Shown in pieces: positions 24,534-33,538 of a DNA stretch of 64,000 bases. This stretch comes from Mariniphaga sediminis (GTDB lineage Bacteria > Bacteroidota > Bacteroidia > Bacteroidales > Prolixibacteraceae), in assembly GCF_003573545.1 (NCBI RefSeq), contig NZ_QWET01000007.1, positions 245,995 through 309,994 on the forward strand, in the 5' to 3' direction. Position numbers and translations under genes: made by a program. Each line of letters starts with the position of its first letter. Within the stretch, counting starts at the first letter, position 1. The notes beneath the pieces were generated by a model. That model did not search any database, was not told the origin of the DNA, and saw only the letters and a list, made by a program, of their open reading frames with translations.

Positions 24534-26942
24534 TTATTTTAAATGTGTTGAAAAGGGAATGTGTACATTTAGTATCACATTTCTGCCGGCTTCGGGAACA
24601 TTAATGAGCCGGTAGTAGCTGGTGTGGTTAAAGTACTTTTCATTCAAAAGGTTTTGCACCTGCAGGGAAAGTGAAATAGCCTGCTTTTTCCAGGGGATGT
24701 CGGCACCCATTCCAAGATTTAGTGTCTGGTAGCCGGGTGTCTTTTTCTCCGGCGGAACAATTTTGTTTTGGGCTGCTGCCACTTTAAAGTCGACAGAGAA
24801 GTATGGATTATGCAGCCATGCCTGGTTTTTAGGTGTATATTTCAGGTGGAAAAGCGCAGAGGCCGGCGGTGAGAAAGGGAGGGTAAAACCAATTTTATCC
24901 CCGGAAAGTTGCTCGGAATAGATGTAGTTCAGGATAACACCGGTTTTAAAATTCCGGGCTACATTGAGATGAGTATGTAACTCGCCTCCGCATCTGAACA
25001 CTTCGCTTTCGGTATAATAGAATACCTGGTTTCCGTTGCCGTATAGCCGGTCGTGCTCAAAGCCGGGGTTCAGGTAAATGTAATTGGGGAAGTAGTTTAA
25101 AAAGGGTGTGATACCGATAGCAAATTTCCGGGTGTTCCATTCCATTCCCACATCCAGTTGGTATGAAACTTCCGGCGACAATTCCGGGTCGCCTTTTTCG
25201 TAACTAAACCGATGGTAATTTACACCGTTTGCCGCCAGTTCTTTGGCAATGGGCATCCGAAAGCTTTTTCCGGCGTTGGCCTTTAATGAAAAATGTCCGG
25301 CGTTGTAATTATATCCGGCGGACCATGTCAGGCTGGAAAAACTTCGATCCAGTTCCGGCGCCCGCTGAAGAAAACTCCAAACAGTATCTTCTCCTGTAAC
25401 AACTGGGCTTTCAAACCAATCATGATAAGGTGTGGTCCGAATGTTCCCAAAGTCGTAGCGGATGCCGGCCTGTAACTGGCTGTGTTCCGAAACCTTGTAC
25501 TTCATCCAGGCAAAGGCTCCTGCGGTGATTTGTTCGAAAGCAGGAATGATAAAACCTCTGCCGTGAATGCGGTTCTTTTGGTACTCCGAATTTATCCCGG
25601 CGGTTCCTTCTGTTTTTTCACTGAACTGAAAAGTACTTTTCAGGTTTCCGGAGAAAATGTTTTTTTCAAACTGTCGCTCCAATTCTGCTGCAAAAGGCAT
25701 GTTTGAAGGGAAAACGGAGGGCATATAACCATGATTGGTATACGGGCTCAATTCCTGCCTGAAATTACGCTGGTAGCCCAGTTCCATTCGGAACTGCCTG
25801 TTTTTTTTCAAAACGGCACTACGGTTTATAATTTTGAAGTGATTCACTTCCTGAAACGGGAATTGAATATCGCGGGCCGATTTGTCATGCAACCCGGTAT
25901 CCACCTGCCGGGGCTCCAGTCCGTGGGTATTCGCGAAAAAGCCGGCCTTGGTACGCACATTGCTCACATAAAAACGGGTGGAAGTTCCGTTGTTTTGGAA
26001 CCCTCCGGAAAAGTGTAAGTTCTGTTCTTTTCCGGCAGTATTCCGCAACCGGTTATTATGAAGCGCTGCACGATAGGAATAAATATCCACGCTGTCGGTG
26101 GGCACACGGTAGTCTGCATAATCAAGCAACGTGGCACGAAACGTAAAGAATAGCTTTTCTTTCCGGCCAAAAATGAATGCGGAGGTTCCGGCCAGGTCGT
26201 TGTTGGTTTTTCCTGTCAGGTTCACATTTCCACCCAGCGTGTGTTTTGGGGGTGTTTCAATCTGTTTCAGGTCGATTACCCCGCCGATGGCATCGGAACC
26301 GTACATCAAAGATGCCGGGCCTTTTATCACTTCAATACGATCGAATGCATACTGGTCTACTTCCAGTCCATGGTCTGCGCCCCACTGCTGGGCTTCGTGT
26401 TTGATTCCGTTCTCAACCACGACCACCCGGTTGAATCCAAGTCCCCGTATGGCCGGTTTCGACTGTCCTGAGCCGATATCAATGGAGCTTACTCCCGGCA
26501 ACCGTTCCAGCGACTGCATCAGGCTACCGCCCAGGTTTTGTTTCAGGAACTTGTCGTTTACCACTTCAATGTTCAGCGATTCCTCTCTTTTGCGCTGTTC
26601 TTCATAATGGTCAGTTACTGTTACCTCACGGAGCGTTTGCATTTCCGGTTCGAGCCGGATGTTTAAACGAAGGTCGTTGCGCAGCAAAAGCGTGTCTGAA
26701 AATCGATGGTAACCAAGAAATGAAACTGCTATGGTATAGGTTCCTGTGGGGATGTTTTCAAACAGGAAAACACCGTCTGCTCCCGATACCACGCCAAAAT
26801 TGCCAGGTGTTACCAGAACCGAAGTGCCTGGCAACGGCCGCTGTTTTTCATCTTGTATCATGCCCGATAGTGTATATGTTTGCTGGCCGTATGCTGAGAA
26901 CGAAACCCAGGCCACAGCTAGCAACCACAATAAAACTCTCAT
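24534..26942 (-). CDS. TonB-dependent outer-membrane receptor, probably for a metal
   Basis: An 802-residue receptor. A signal peptide ends at AYGQQ and is followed by a carboxypeptidase-regulatory-like beta sandwich (about residues 24-105, DEKQRPLPGTSVLV). The plug domain (about 115-235) contains LERLPGVSSIDIG and IEVIKGPASLMYGSDAIGGV, and a beta barrel follows to the C-terminus. The plug segment HEAQQWGADHGLEVD resembles ZnuD-like and other metal receptors. Together with a Fur-family regulator and two His-rich DUF4625 lipoproteins on the same strand, this suggests zinc or another transition metal as substrate (inference). Confidence 0.88.
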   Translation of the reverse strand: MRVLLWLLAVAWVSFSAYGQQTYTLSGMIQDEKQRPLPGTSVLVTPGNFGVVSGADGVFLFENIPTGTYTIAVSFLGYHRFSDTLLLRNDLRLNIRLEPEMQTLREVTVTDHYEEQRKREESLNIEVVNDKFLKQNLGGSLMQSLERLPGVSSIDIGSGQSKPAIRGLGFNRVVVVENGIKHEAQQWGADHGLEVDQYAFDRIEVIKGPASLMYGSDAIGGVIDLKQIETPPKHTLGGNVNLTGKTNNDLAGTSAFIFGRKEKLFFTFRATLLDYADYRVPTDSVDIYSYRAALHNNRLRNTAGKEQNLHFSGGFQNNGTSTRFYVSNVRTKAGFFANTHGLEPRQVDTGLHDKSARDIQFPFQEVNHFKIINRSAVLKKNRQFRMELGYQRNFRQELSPYTNHGYMPSVFPSNMPFAAELERQFEKNIFSGNLKSTFQFSEKTEGTAGINSEYQKNRIHGRGFIIPAFEQITAGAFAWMKYKVSEHSQLQAGIRYDFGNIRTTPYHDWFESPVVTGEDTVWSFLQRAPELDRSFSSLTWSAGYNYNAGHFSLKANAGKSFRMPIAKELAANGVNYHRFSYEKGDPELSPEVSYQLDVGMEWNTRKFAIGITPFLNYFPNYIYLNPGFEHDRLYGNGNQVFYYTESEVFRCGGELHTHLNVARNFKTGVILNYIYSEQLSGDKIGFTLPFSPPASALFHLKYTPKNQAWLHNPYFSVDFKVAAAQNKIVPPEKKTPGYQTLNLGMGADIPWKKQAISLSLQVQNLLNEKYFNHTSYYRLINVPEAGRNVILNVHIPFSTHLK

Positions 26943-27072
26943 AAAACAAGGTTTTAATTTGTTGTGTCATTTTCCCCGAATTGTTTACAATGATCCCTAT
27001 CTCCCGATAACAGCGGGACCTGTAATCCTTTCTTGATAGTTCAACTTTATCAATGCCGGGGTAACCTGAACT

Positions 27073-27100
27073 TTATTCACATTAAAAACATGGTGAATAA
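27073..27100 (-). other. Short inverted repeat between the Cys-rich gene and the TonB receptor
   Basis: TTATTCAC and GTGAATAA are perfect arms around a 12-base loop, inside the 205-base gap before the receptor gene. It may be a weak terminator or an operator. Confidence 0.35.
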
Positions 27101-27147
27101 TTCAGATTGGATTATTTATAAGTATGTGAAGGTGGTAAGGGGCGAGG

Positions 27148-27537
27148 TTAGGAACAGGGAGGTGCACGCGGAATGAGCCGGTACCGGTTGGCAGGCCTGT
27201 CATTTTTTTTAGGGGGAAGGATGATCCTGTCTGAAAAAATGAACATGTCATCCCCGGAAATAAATGAATCCGGCAATTTGTTGGGAGGAAATTTAAATTG
27301 GCAGATTAAACACGGCTCTTCCTTTGTGCCTGAAAGGGTATAAGCAACTGAATTGTTTTCATGGCGAATGTCCAAAAAGCATGTACTGCAATGGGAGCAG
27401 GAACTGTTTGTTGTGTGTTGCAACACGTGAACAGGCTGGTAGAAAATGGGAAAAGAAAATACCCAAAAAAGGAACAGACCGATATTTTTAACGTTTTGTC
27501 TCAATTTATGCGTGGATATTTTTTTGACATTTATCAC
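27148..27537 (-). CDS. Small Cys/His-rich membrane-anchored protein
   Basis: A 129-residue protein. One hydrophobic segment (IGLFLFWVFSFPIFYQPV, about residues 20-37) is followed by HVLQH, the cysteine cluster SCSHCSTC and then EPCLICQF, a possible metal site in the periplasm. The C-terminus is basic. The start is GTG at 27537, preceded by AAAGGAC, inside the end of the fur gene (32-base overlap); no downstream ATG precedes the hydrophobic segment. It resembles small DUF2946-like proteins found near metal-uptake genes, but I cannot assign a family firmly. Confidence 0.55.
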   Translation of the reverse strand: MINVKKISTHKLRQNVKNIGLFLFWVFSFPIFYQPVHVLQHTTNSSCSHCSTCFLDIRHENNSVAYTLSGTKEEPCLICQFKFPPNKLPDSFISGDDMFIFSDRIILPPKKNDRPANRYRLIPRAPPCS

Positions 27538-27919
27538 ACAGTCCTTTAATTATTACTTCGGTTTCAGTGGCTTTAAATCCATCGGGGAGTGGGGGTGTTT
27601 TTACCGGAATCGATTCCAGGCAACGTACACTTTGGCATTCCTCGCAGTAAAAGTGAGCGTGCTCCTGTTTTTGCGTTATCGTATTGTCAAGCGCATATTT
27701 TACCAGTTGGTTGTCCACCACAATTTTGTGAATGATTTTACTCTCCTGCAATGTTTTGAAGGAACGGTAAAATGTAGTGCGGTCGAACGTGCCGGACAGC
27801 CGATCCCTGATTTCATTCTCTGACAAGGGATTTCCGGATTCCATAATCACTGAAATGATTCCTTCCCGGCAACCAGTGCGTTTTAGGTTATGTTCATGCA
27901 ATACTTCGTTTGGATTCAT
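27506..27919 (-). CDS. Fur-family metal-responsive transcriptional repressor
   Basis: A 137-residue winged-helix regulator. The DNA-binding part has SENEIRDRLSGTFDRTTFYR (about residues 33-52). The dimer/metal part has HAHFYCEECQSVRCLE, with a structural zinc site completed by CDKCQ near the end. The family includes Fur, Zur and PerR; motif reading alone cannot separate them. A short ATG-proximal region and an overlapping operator at 27940-27954 suggest autoregulation. Its gene overlaps the Cys-rich gene by 32 bases, and the TonB receptor lies downstream, so it probably controls this uptake locus. Confidence 0.88.
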   Translation of the reverse strand: MNPNEVLHEHNLKRTGCREGIISVIMESGNPLSENEIRDRLSGTFDRTTFYRSFKTLQESKIIHKIVVDNQLVKYALDNTITQKQEHAHFYCEECQSVRCLESIPVKTPPLPDGFKATETEVIIKGLCDKCQKNIHA

Positions 27920-27939
27920 AAATGCAAAAATGTTTCAAA

Positions 27940-27960
27940 TGCAATAATGTTGCAAATGTA
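27940..27960 (-). promoter_or_regulatory. Fur-type operator overlapping the fur promoter
   Basis: TGCAATA-A-TGTTGCA (27940-27954) is a 7-1-7 inverted repeat with one mismatch, as used by Fur-family proteins. On the minus strand it abuts the -7 box TACATTTG (27960-27953), with the fur ATG at 27919. Occupation would block transcription. The -33 element is weak. Confidence 0.6.
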
Positions 27961-28038
27961 AGCAAAATATCGAAATAAATAATAGTTGCAGCTCTTTTAT
28001 TTATTTTTCAAAACACCCGGCAAAAAATAGTATCTTAA

Positions 28039-28830
28039 ATGGCTGAAATCAAAACTGCGTTTATGCTGATTTTTAATTACGATAGCACTTTTGAAGGTCT
28101 GCTCACCTCTGTTTTTGAGGCATACAACCGGAACCGGTTTCCGGATGCTATTCAGGCCAAAGGCAGACAGCCTGAAAGTTTGTTTGCCGAGGTGGTTGAG
28201 ATAGATTCTGTTACAGAAAAGGCTGATCGTGTTTGGAAGGGGATTCAGAAAAAAGTGACGAAAAGGAACAGCCAATTGTTGTTTCATGCTTTTCTTTCGG
28301 AAGAAGAGGGGATAGAAATGAAAATTTTGCGGTTTGTACAGCGACTTTTTGCTGAAGAGGTAAATATTGAAACGGACTTTGGCGATCCCGACGTGCTGTA
28401 TTTGGTACAAACCGACCGCAAGGTGAAAAGAGAAGCAATGAGGATGATGCAGTTTGTACGCTTTCAGCAGACAAAAGACGGGCTTTACGTTTGCGGAATT
28501 GAACCACGATACGATGTGCTGCCTATGGTTATCACCCATTTTCGTAACCGGTTTGCCGATCAGCAATGGCTGATGTACGACCTGCGGCGTAACTATGGCG
28601 CTTTCTATAATAAAAAGAGTGTGGAAGAGGTGGTATTGACCAGTCAGGAAATTAACCGGAACACAGGGCAGGTTAACCGGAATGTGCTGGAGGAGAGCGA
28701 TGCCTTTTACCAGACATTGTGGAAATCGTATTTTCAGAATATCAGCATAAAAGAACGGAAAAACCTGAGATTGCAACGGCAACACATGCCCCGGAGATTC
28801 TGGCGGTACCTGACGGAAAAACAGTTTTAA
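28039..28830 (+). CDS. Radical-SAM-associated predicted DNA repair protein (TIGR03915/DUF4130 type)
   Basis: A 263-residue cytoplasmic protein. The start MLIFNYDSTFEGLLTSVFEA is the family hallmark, with later GIEPRYDVLPMVITHFRNRF, QQWLMYDLRRNYGAFY and EINRNTGQ. The family regularly pairs with a helix-hairpin-helix radical SAM protein (here 30546-31850), and both are predicted to act in DNA modification or repair; some members are fused to uracil-DNA glycosylase. The ATG at 28063 gives the typical N-terminus, and 28039 adds eight residues. Unusually, the partner gene is not adjacent. Confidence 0.85.
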   Translation: MAEIKTAFMLIFNYDSTFEGLLTSVFEAYNRNRFPDAIQAKGRQPESLFAEVVEIDSVTEKADRVWKGIQKKVTKRNSQLLFHAFLSEEEGIEMKILRFVQRLFAEEVNIETDFGDPDVLYLVQTDRKVKREAMRMMQFVRFQQTKDGLYVCGIEPRYDVLPMVITHFRNRFADQQWLMYDLRRNYGAFYNKKSVEEVVLTSQEINRNTGQVNRNVLEESDAFYQTLWKSYFQNISIKERKNLRLQRQHMPRRFWRYLTEKQF

Positions 28831-28859
28831 TCTTTCTTTTTTGTATTTGAGTGTCCTGG

Positions 28860-28873
28860 CTGTTTTAAAACAG
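28860..28873. repeat. Palindrome CTGTTTTAAAACAG, second copy
   Basis: A perfect 14-bp palindrome identical to the core of the element at 22286-22301, here between the repair gene and the lipoprotein gene. It is followed by GTACAT and a T-run, so it could also work as a weak terminator for the repair gene. Confidence 0.5.
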
Positions 28874-28983
28874 GTACATTTTTTTTGCAGTCCCTTTTAT
28901 TTTTTATTTCTCTTTTGAAACTTTTTTGCAGGTTAACGGGTTTCAGTAAATAATTACTTGTGGCTGATAAGAATAAACAGAAA

Positions 28984-30447
28984 ATGAGAAAACAAAACTA
29001 TAGGCTCTTGAAACGCATCCCGTTTTTGGCTTTAATTTTTTTAATGTATTGTCACAATACATATATTCCTGAAGAAGAGGTTGGACAGGATGAAGAAAAA
29101 GAACAGGAGCAGGAGGACAAGGAGGAAGAAGTGAATCCGGCAGATATTCCCATTCAGCCATGGGAAGAGAACTCCTGGTACTGGCAGTTTAATGGGGAAC
29201 CTGTTTTGTTGCTGGGAGCCAGTAGCGACGATAACCTGTTTCAGTGGACTGCAGACCGGTTGGTGCCGCATCTTGATTCGATGGTGGAAGCCGGGGCAAA
29301 CTATGTGCGGAATACGATGAGCGACCGTTGTGACCGGGGATTCGAAGTATATCCTTTTTACAAAATGGAGGATGGAAAATATGATTTAAGTAAATGGAAC
29401 AATGCATATTGGGACCGTTTCGAGTTTTTTCTGAAAGAAACGGAAAAAAGGGACGTCATTGTTCAGATTGAGGTTTGGGACCGCTTTGATTACTGGGATA
29501 AGTACTGGCTTCCACACCCTTATAATCCTGGGAATAACGTGAATTATACAGCGGCAGAATCAGGATTGACAGGTGAGTATCCAAATCATCCGGCCAGCAA
29601 CCAGCAGCCTTTTTTCTTTACCACTCCCAATCAGCAGAACAATGAAGTATTGCTGAATTTTCAGAAGATGTTCGTGGAAAAGATGCTTTCCATTTCACTG
29701 GAATTCAACCATGTTTTGTATTGTATTGACAATGAAACGGCTGCTGAAGAAGAGTGGGCAATCTACTGGGCCGGGCTGATAAAGGAAAAAGCAACGGAAA
29801 AAGAAAAAACGGTGTATGTTACAGAAATGTGGGGAAATATAGATTTGAAATCAGAGATACACAAGCGGACTTTTGACTTTCCGGAAAGGTATGCTTTCTG
29901 CGATGTGTCGCAAAACAACTGGCAGGAAGGGCAGGATCACTGGGACAATTTTCAGTGGGTAAGAGCGTATCTTTTGTCAAAACCAAGGCCGGTAAATACC
30001 GTTAAAACATACGGCTCTCCCAAAAATATTCATGGCTTGGAACGCTGGTGGCGTCATGTAATCGGTGGGGCTGCGTCGGCGCGGTTTCACCGCCCGCCTG
30101 ATGGACTGGGGTTGTCGGAGATGTCAGTTGCCGCCGTAAAAGCTGCCCGGAAGATTGAATCGGTCGTGAATTTCTGGGAGTTGACCCCGGGGAATGAAAA
30201 ACTTTCAATGAGGGAGGAGAATGAAGCCTATTTGACATCGAAACCGGGAGAGAATTATGTCCTCTATTTTACAAACGGAGGACAGGTTGGGTTGGATGTA
30301 AAAGAATATGCTTCAACATTCAGTCTGAAATGGCTGGAGTTAAATACCGGCGAATGGAAATCGGAACACACATTTAACGGAGGGCAGATTGTTGAGCTCA
30401 GCGCTCCCGGAACCGGTAGTTGGGTGGCAGTTGTCAGTAAAATTTAG
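28984..30447 (+). CDS. Glycoside-hydrolase-like lipoprotein
   Basis: About 487 residues. A signal peptide with lipobox ends LALIFLMYCHN, followed by an extremely acidic linker of about 30 residues (DEEKEQEQEDKEEE), a common surface-export signal in Bacteroidota lipoproteins. The remainder looks like a TIM-barrel glycosidase: AGANYVRNTMSDR, VIVQIEVWDRFDYWDKYW, CIDNETAAEEEWAIYW and YVTEMWG contain candidate acidic residues. A small beta domain forms the end. It resembles DUF4038/GH140-like proteins but no substrate can be named. The ATG at 28984 is preferred to the GTG at 28960. It is inserted between two partner repair genes. Confidence 0.65.
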   Translation: MRKQNYRLLKRIPFLALIFLMYCHNTYIPEEEVGQDEEKEQEQEDKEEEVNPADIPIQPWEENSWYWQFNGEPVLLLGASSDDNLFQWTADRLVPHLDSMVEAGANYVRNTMSDRCDRGFEVYPFYKMEDGKYDLSKWNNAYWDRFEFFLKETEKRDVIVQIEVWDRFDYWDKYWLPHPYNPGNNVNYTAAESGLTGEYPNHPASNQQPFFFTTPNQQNNEVLLNFQKMFVEKMLSISLEFNHVLYCIDNETAAEEEWAIYWAGLIKEKATEKEKTVYVTEMWGNIDLKSEIHKRTFDFPERYAFCDVSQNNWQEGQDHWDNFQWVRAYLLSKPRPVNTVKTYGSPKNIHGLERWWRHVIGGAASARFHRPPDGLGLSEMSVAAVKAARKIESVVNFWELTPGNEKLSMREENEAYLTSKPGENYVLYFTNGGQVGLDVKEYASTFSLKWLELNTGEWKSEHTFNGGQIVELSAPGTGSWVAVVSKI

Positions 30448-30545
30448 ATAATTCCATTTTTAATAGACCCGGAGGTTTTACGTGTTTGTTGAAAATAGAT
30501 GAGCGAAAGATATATGACTCCCGCAAGGTCAAACCATTTTTTTGT

Positions 30546-31850
30546 TTAGTGTCTTTCCTGAATCCCTTGTAAAGCAGGTTGAAAATTTTCAAAAAGCCTG
30601 AGCTGGGTGTCCATCGCTTTTTTGCGTCTGGCAGCGGAATCGGAGAGCAGCATTCGTTTCAGGTTTTCAGGCGGAAGGTCGGTTTTTATTCCGGCAGGCA
30701 GTTCATTTGTTTTAATAAAATATTTTGCCCGTTTCATTACAATGCCAATTTTCTGAAGGTGATAAAAGGTAAGCCTGCGAAACCTTCGCGCCTGGATGAT
30801 TCGTTGTGCCGACTGTACGCCTACGCCGGGGATACGTAAAATCATTTCATAGTCGGCAGTGTTTACATCAATGGGGAAAAGATGCAGGTTGCGCAGGGCG
30901 TAGCCCAGTTTAGGATCCACATCAAGGTCGAGAAACGGTTGCTCTTCCGTAAGGATTTCTTCTGCATTAAATTTGTAGAATCGCATGAGCCAATCGCTTT
31001 GATACAATCTGTTTTCCCGTACCAGCGGAGGTTTGTTCAGAGCCGGCAGCCTTTGGTCATAAGCATTTACAGGGATGTAACCCGAATAATAAACGCGTTT
31101 CAGGTTTTGATTTTGGTACAGTCCCGACGAGAGTAAAATAATCTGCCGGTCGGTTTCCGGCGTTGCCCCCACAATCAGTTGCGTACTTTGACCTGCCGGA
31201 ACAAACAGCGGTGTTTTTCTGAATTTTTTCCGCTCTTCTTTATTTGCCCGAATTTCATTGCTGATTTGTTTCATGGGAGCCATAATTCCCGTGAAATTTT
31301 TTTCGGGCGCCAGTTTTTTAAGGTTGGGTTCGGTGGGGATTTCGATGTTAACGCTCAGGCGGTCGGAAACCAGTCCGGCCTGCCGCACCAACTCATCGCT
31401 GGCGCCGGGGATAGTTTTCATGTGTATATAGCCGTAAAAGTGTTCCTCCTTTCTCAGTTTGCGGGCTACCTGAATCATTCGCTCCATGGTGTAGTCGGGA
31501 CTCTTGATAACACCCGAGCTGAGAAACAATCCTTCGATATAATTACGGCGGTAAAACCCGACGGTAAGTTCCACTATTTCTTCGACGGTGAATGTGGCGC
31601 GCGGGCGATCGTTGCTCCGCCGGTTAATACAATAGGCGCAGTCGTAAATACAGTGGTTGGTCATCAAAATTTTGAACAGGCTGATGCAGCGTCCGTCGTC
31701 GGTAAAGCTGTGGCATACGCCGCAGGAAACACCGCTCCCAATGCCGTTGGATTCATTCCGGCGGTTGCTTCCGCTCGATGCACAGGATACGTCGTACTTG
31801 GCGGCATCCGCAAGGACAACCAGCTTTTTTTGAATTTTTTCGTTATTCAT
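30546..31850 (-). CDS. Putative DNA modification/repair radical SAM protein (helix-hairpin-helix)
   Basis: A 434-residue protein. The radical SAM cluster motif CIYDCAYC is at about residue 69, preceded by extra cysteines in GVSCGVCHSF and GRCISL. The C-terminal helix-hairpin-helix motif LRIPGVGVQSAQRIIQARR at about residue 345 suggests DNA binding. This is the standard partner of the family at 28039-28830; both are predicted to act in DNA repair or base modification, without experimental proof that I know of. It has its own promoter at 31868-31895 and converges on the lipoprotein gene. Confidence 0.88.
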   Translation of the reverse strand: MNNEKIQKKLVVLADAAKYDVSCASSGSNRRNESNGIGSGVSCGVCHSFTDDGRCISLFKILMTNHCIYDCAYCINRRSNDRPRATFTVEEIVELTVGFYRRNYIEGLFLSSGVIKSPDYTMERMIQVARKLRKEEHFYGYIHMKTIPGASDELVRQAGLVSDRLSVNIEIPTEPNLKKLAPEKNFTGIMAPMKQISNEIRANKEERKKFRKTPLFVPAGQSTQLIVGATPETDRQIILLSSGLYQNQNLKRVYYSGYIPVNAYDQRLPALNKPPLVRENRLYQSDWLMRFYKFNAEEILTEEQPFLDLDVDPKLGYALRNLHLFPIDVNTADYEMILRIPGVGVQSAQRIIQARRFRRLTFYHLQKIGIVMKRAKYFIKTNELPAGIKTDLPPENLKRMLLSDSAARRKKAMDTQLRLFENFQPALQGIQERH

Positions 31851-32153
31851 TTTGACTAAAATACAAACAAAAATACAGATTGTAATATAATCAATTCAAT
31901 TAAGAATTATGGATTTTTTTAAGGCATTTATATTTTTTCCCGATACGATTCAATGGCCGTAATATACTCCGTTTTAAAAGGGGATTAGGAAAAGTGAAAG
32001 TAAAAATGTTTCTGGAGTATCCTTTTGATGCCGGGGTTGTGATTTTTGTTTCAATATGATATAGAATTCATTTGAATTCTTTAAATTAGCTTTTTAACAT
32101 GTAATCCGGGTTTCTGCAACTGACATCTGGAAACCCGATAAATAAATGGATTT
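31851..32153. other. Intergenic region between divergent radical SAM and phosphatase genes
   Basis: It contains the minus-strand promoter at 31868-31895. For the plus-strand lipoprotein gene I see no convincing -33/-7 pair. No gene is visible in the rest. Confidence 0.5.
31868..31895 (-). promoter_or_regulatory. Promoter of the radical SAM repair gene
   Basis: On the minus strand, TTG (31894-31892), a 16-base spacer and TATTTTTG (31875-31868) match the phylum type; a second TTG at 31899-31897 gives a 21-base spacer. The start codon is at 31850, so the leader is very short. Confidence 0.6.
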
Positions 32154-33512
32154 ATGGAAAAATGGAAAATTTTGCTCATTGCAATAGGGATAGTGTTAGG
32201 GATTCAGTCTTGTAAAAAAGTTCCTGAAAATTTTGCTGCATCGGACAAATACCGACTGGTCTGGAATGATGATCCGACCAGTACGCTGACCATAGCCTGG
32301 GATCAGAATGACTCGGTAAAGAGCCCGGTGGTTCTTTACAGTGAGACAGACCATGGTCGTAAATACTGGAAATATGAACACGACCAGCAAGCATCCCTGA
32401 TTCGCAGTAATTATGATATGAATACGCATTTTGCGGGATTATCGGGCTTAAAAGCCAATACTCCTTATTATTTCGTAATAAAAGATGAACGGGGAGTGAG
32501 CGAAAGGTACTGGTTTAAAACAGCGCCAGACAGCCCGCAGCCGTTTACTTTTATAACCGGTGGCGACTCTAAAAGCTCCGGAGGACCACTTGAGGCAGGC
32601 AGGAACTCAAACCGTATCGTATCAAAACTTCGTCCTTTGTTTGTGGCTTACAACGGCGATTTTACATCAGGAGACGGAACAGACCCGGAAAGGTGGAAGC
32701 TGTGGTTGCGCGACTGGCAGGAACTGACCACCACCGATGATGGCAGAATGATTCCTATTGTGCCGGTTCATGGGAACCACGAGGACGGAGACATGGCAAA
32801 CCTGCCTTATATTTTCAATACTCCATACCAGAATAATGACAGTACCAATGTTTATTATTCGCTGTCGTTTGGAGGTCATTTTTTCCACCTGACCGTACTA
32901 AACTCCCAAATTGATGAAGGGGGAGAGCAAAAGGAGTGGCTAAAAAAGGATTTGGAACAACATCGCGATTATACATTTAAAGTGGTAGGTTACCATAAAC
33001 CGTTTTTTCCTCACACTTCCGGCAAGGCCGAAAATCAATACCAGTATGATCAGTGGGCCTATCTGTTTTATCTGTACGGAGTCAATTTGTCGGTTGACGG
33101 TGATTCGCACATGCATAAAATTACTTACCCGTTAAGACCGGATTCTACTGAAAACAGTTTTATGGGTTTTGTTCGTGATGACCAAACCGGAACTCTGTTT
33201 GTGGGGGAGGGAAGCTGGGGCGCCCGTCCTCGTATAAACGATGACGATAAACCGTGGACATTAACCAGCGGCTCCCTCAACCAGGTAAAATGGATACATG
33301 TTTTGCCGCAAGAAAAAGAAGAGGAAGCACATCTGAAAATATTCACTGTGCCTGCTGCCAATTATGATGAAAGCGATAACCTAATTAGTTTCAATCAGGA
33401 AATTGAAGCCTTAACAGAAAAGAACTTATTTGAAATTCCTTTAAATATGAAGTTTTTTGAAACGGGTTCAGCCAGAGAATACGTCAGGTATCCTTTGTTG
33501 GGAGATGAATAA
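32154..33512 (+). CDS. Purple-acid-phosphatase-like metallophosphoesterase lipoprotein
   Basis: A 452-residue lipoprotein; the signal peptide ends LGIQSCKK. A fibronectin-III-like N-terminal domain (about residues 35-125) precedes a metallophosphoesterase domain. Metal-ligand blocks are TGGDSKS, AYNGDFTSGDG, PVHGNHEDG, GYHKPFFPH and DGDSHMHK, the order seen in purple acid phosphatases. It should hydrolyse phosphate esters in the periplasm or at the surface and may help phosphate scavenging. It stands alone on the plus strand. Confidence 0.87.
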   Translation: MEKWKILLIAIGIVLGIQSCKKVPENFAASDKYRLVWNDDPTSTLTIAWDQNDSVKSPVVLYSETDHGRKYWKYEHDQQASLIRSNYDMNTHFAGLSGLKANTPYYFVIKDERGVSERYWFKTAPDSPQPFTFITGGDSKSSGGPLEAGRNSNRIVSKLRPLFVAYNGDFTSGDGTDPERWKLWLRDWQELTTTDDGRMIPIVPVHGNHEDGDMANLPYIFNTPYQNNDSTNVYYSLSFGGHFFHLTVLNSQIDEGGEQKEWLKKDLEQHRDYTFKVVGYHKPFFPHTSGKAENQYQYDQWAYLFYLYGVNLSVDGDSHMHKITYPLRPDSTENSFMGFVRDDQTGTLFVGEGSWGARPRINDDDKPWTLTSGSLNQVKWIHVLPQEKEEEAHLKIFTVPAANYDESDNLISFNQEIEALTEKNLFEIPLNMKFFETGSAREYVRYPLLGDE

Positions 33513-33538
33513 TTTTACCGGAATGAAAGCAATTAAGG

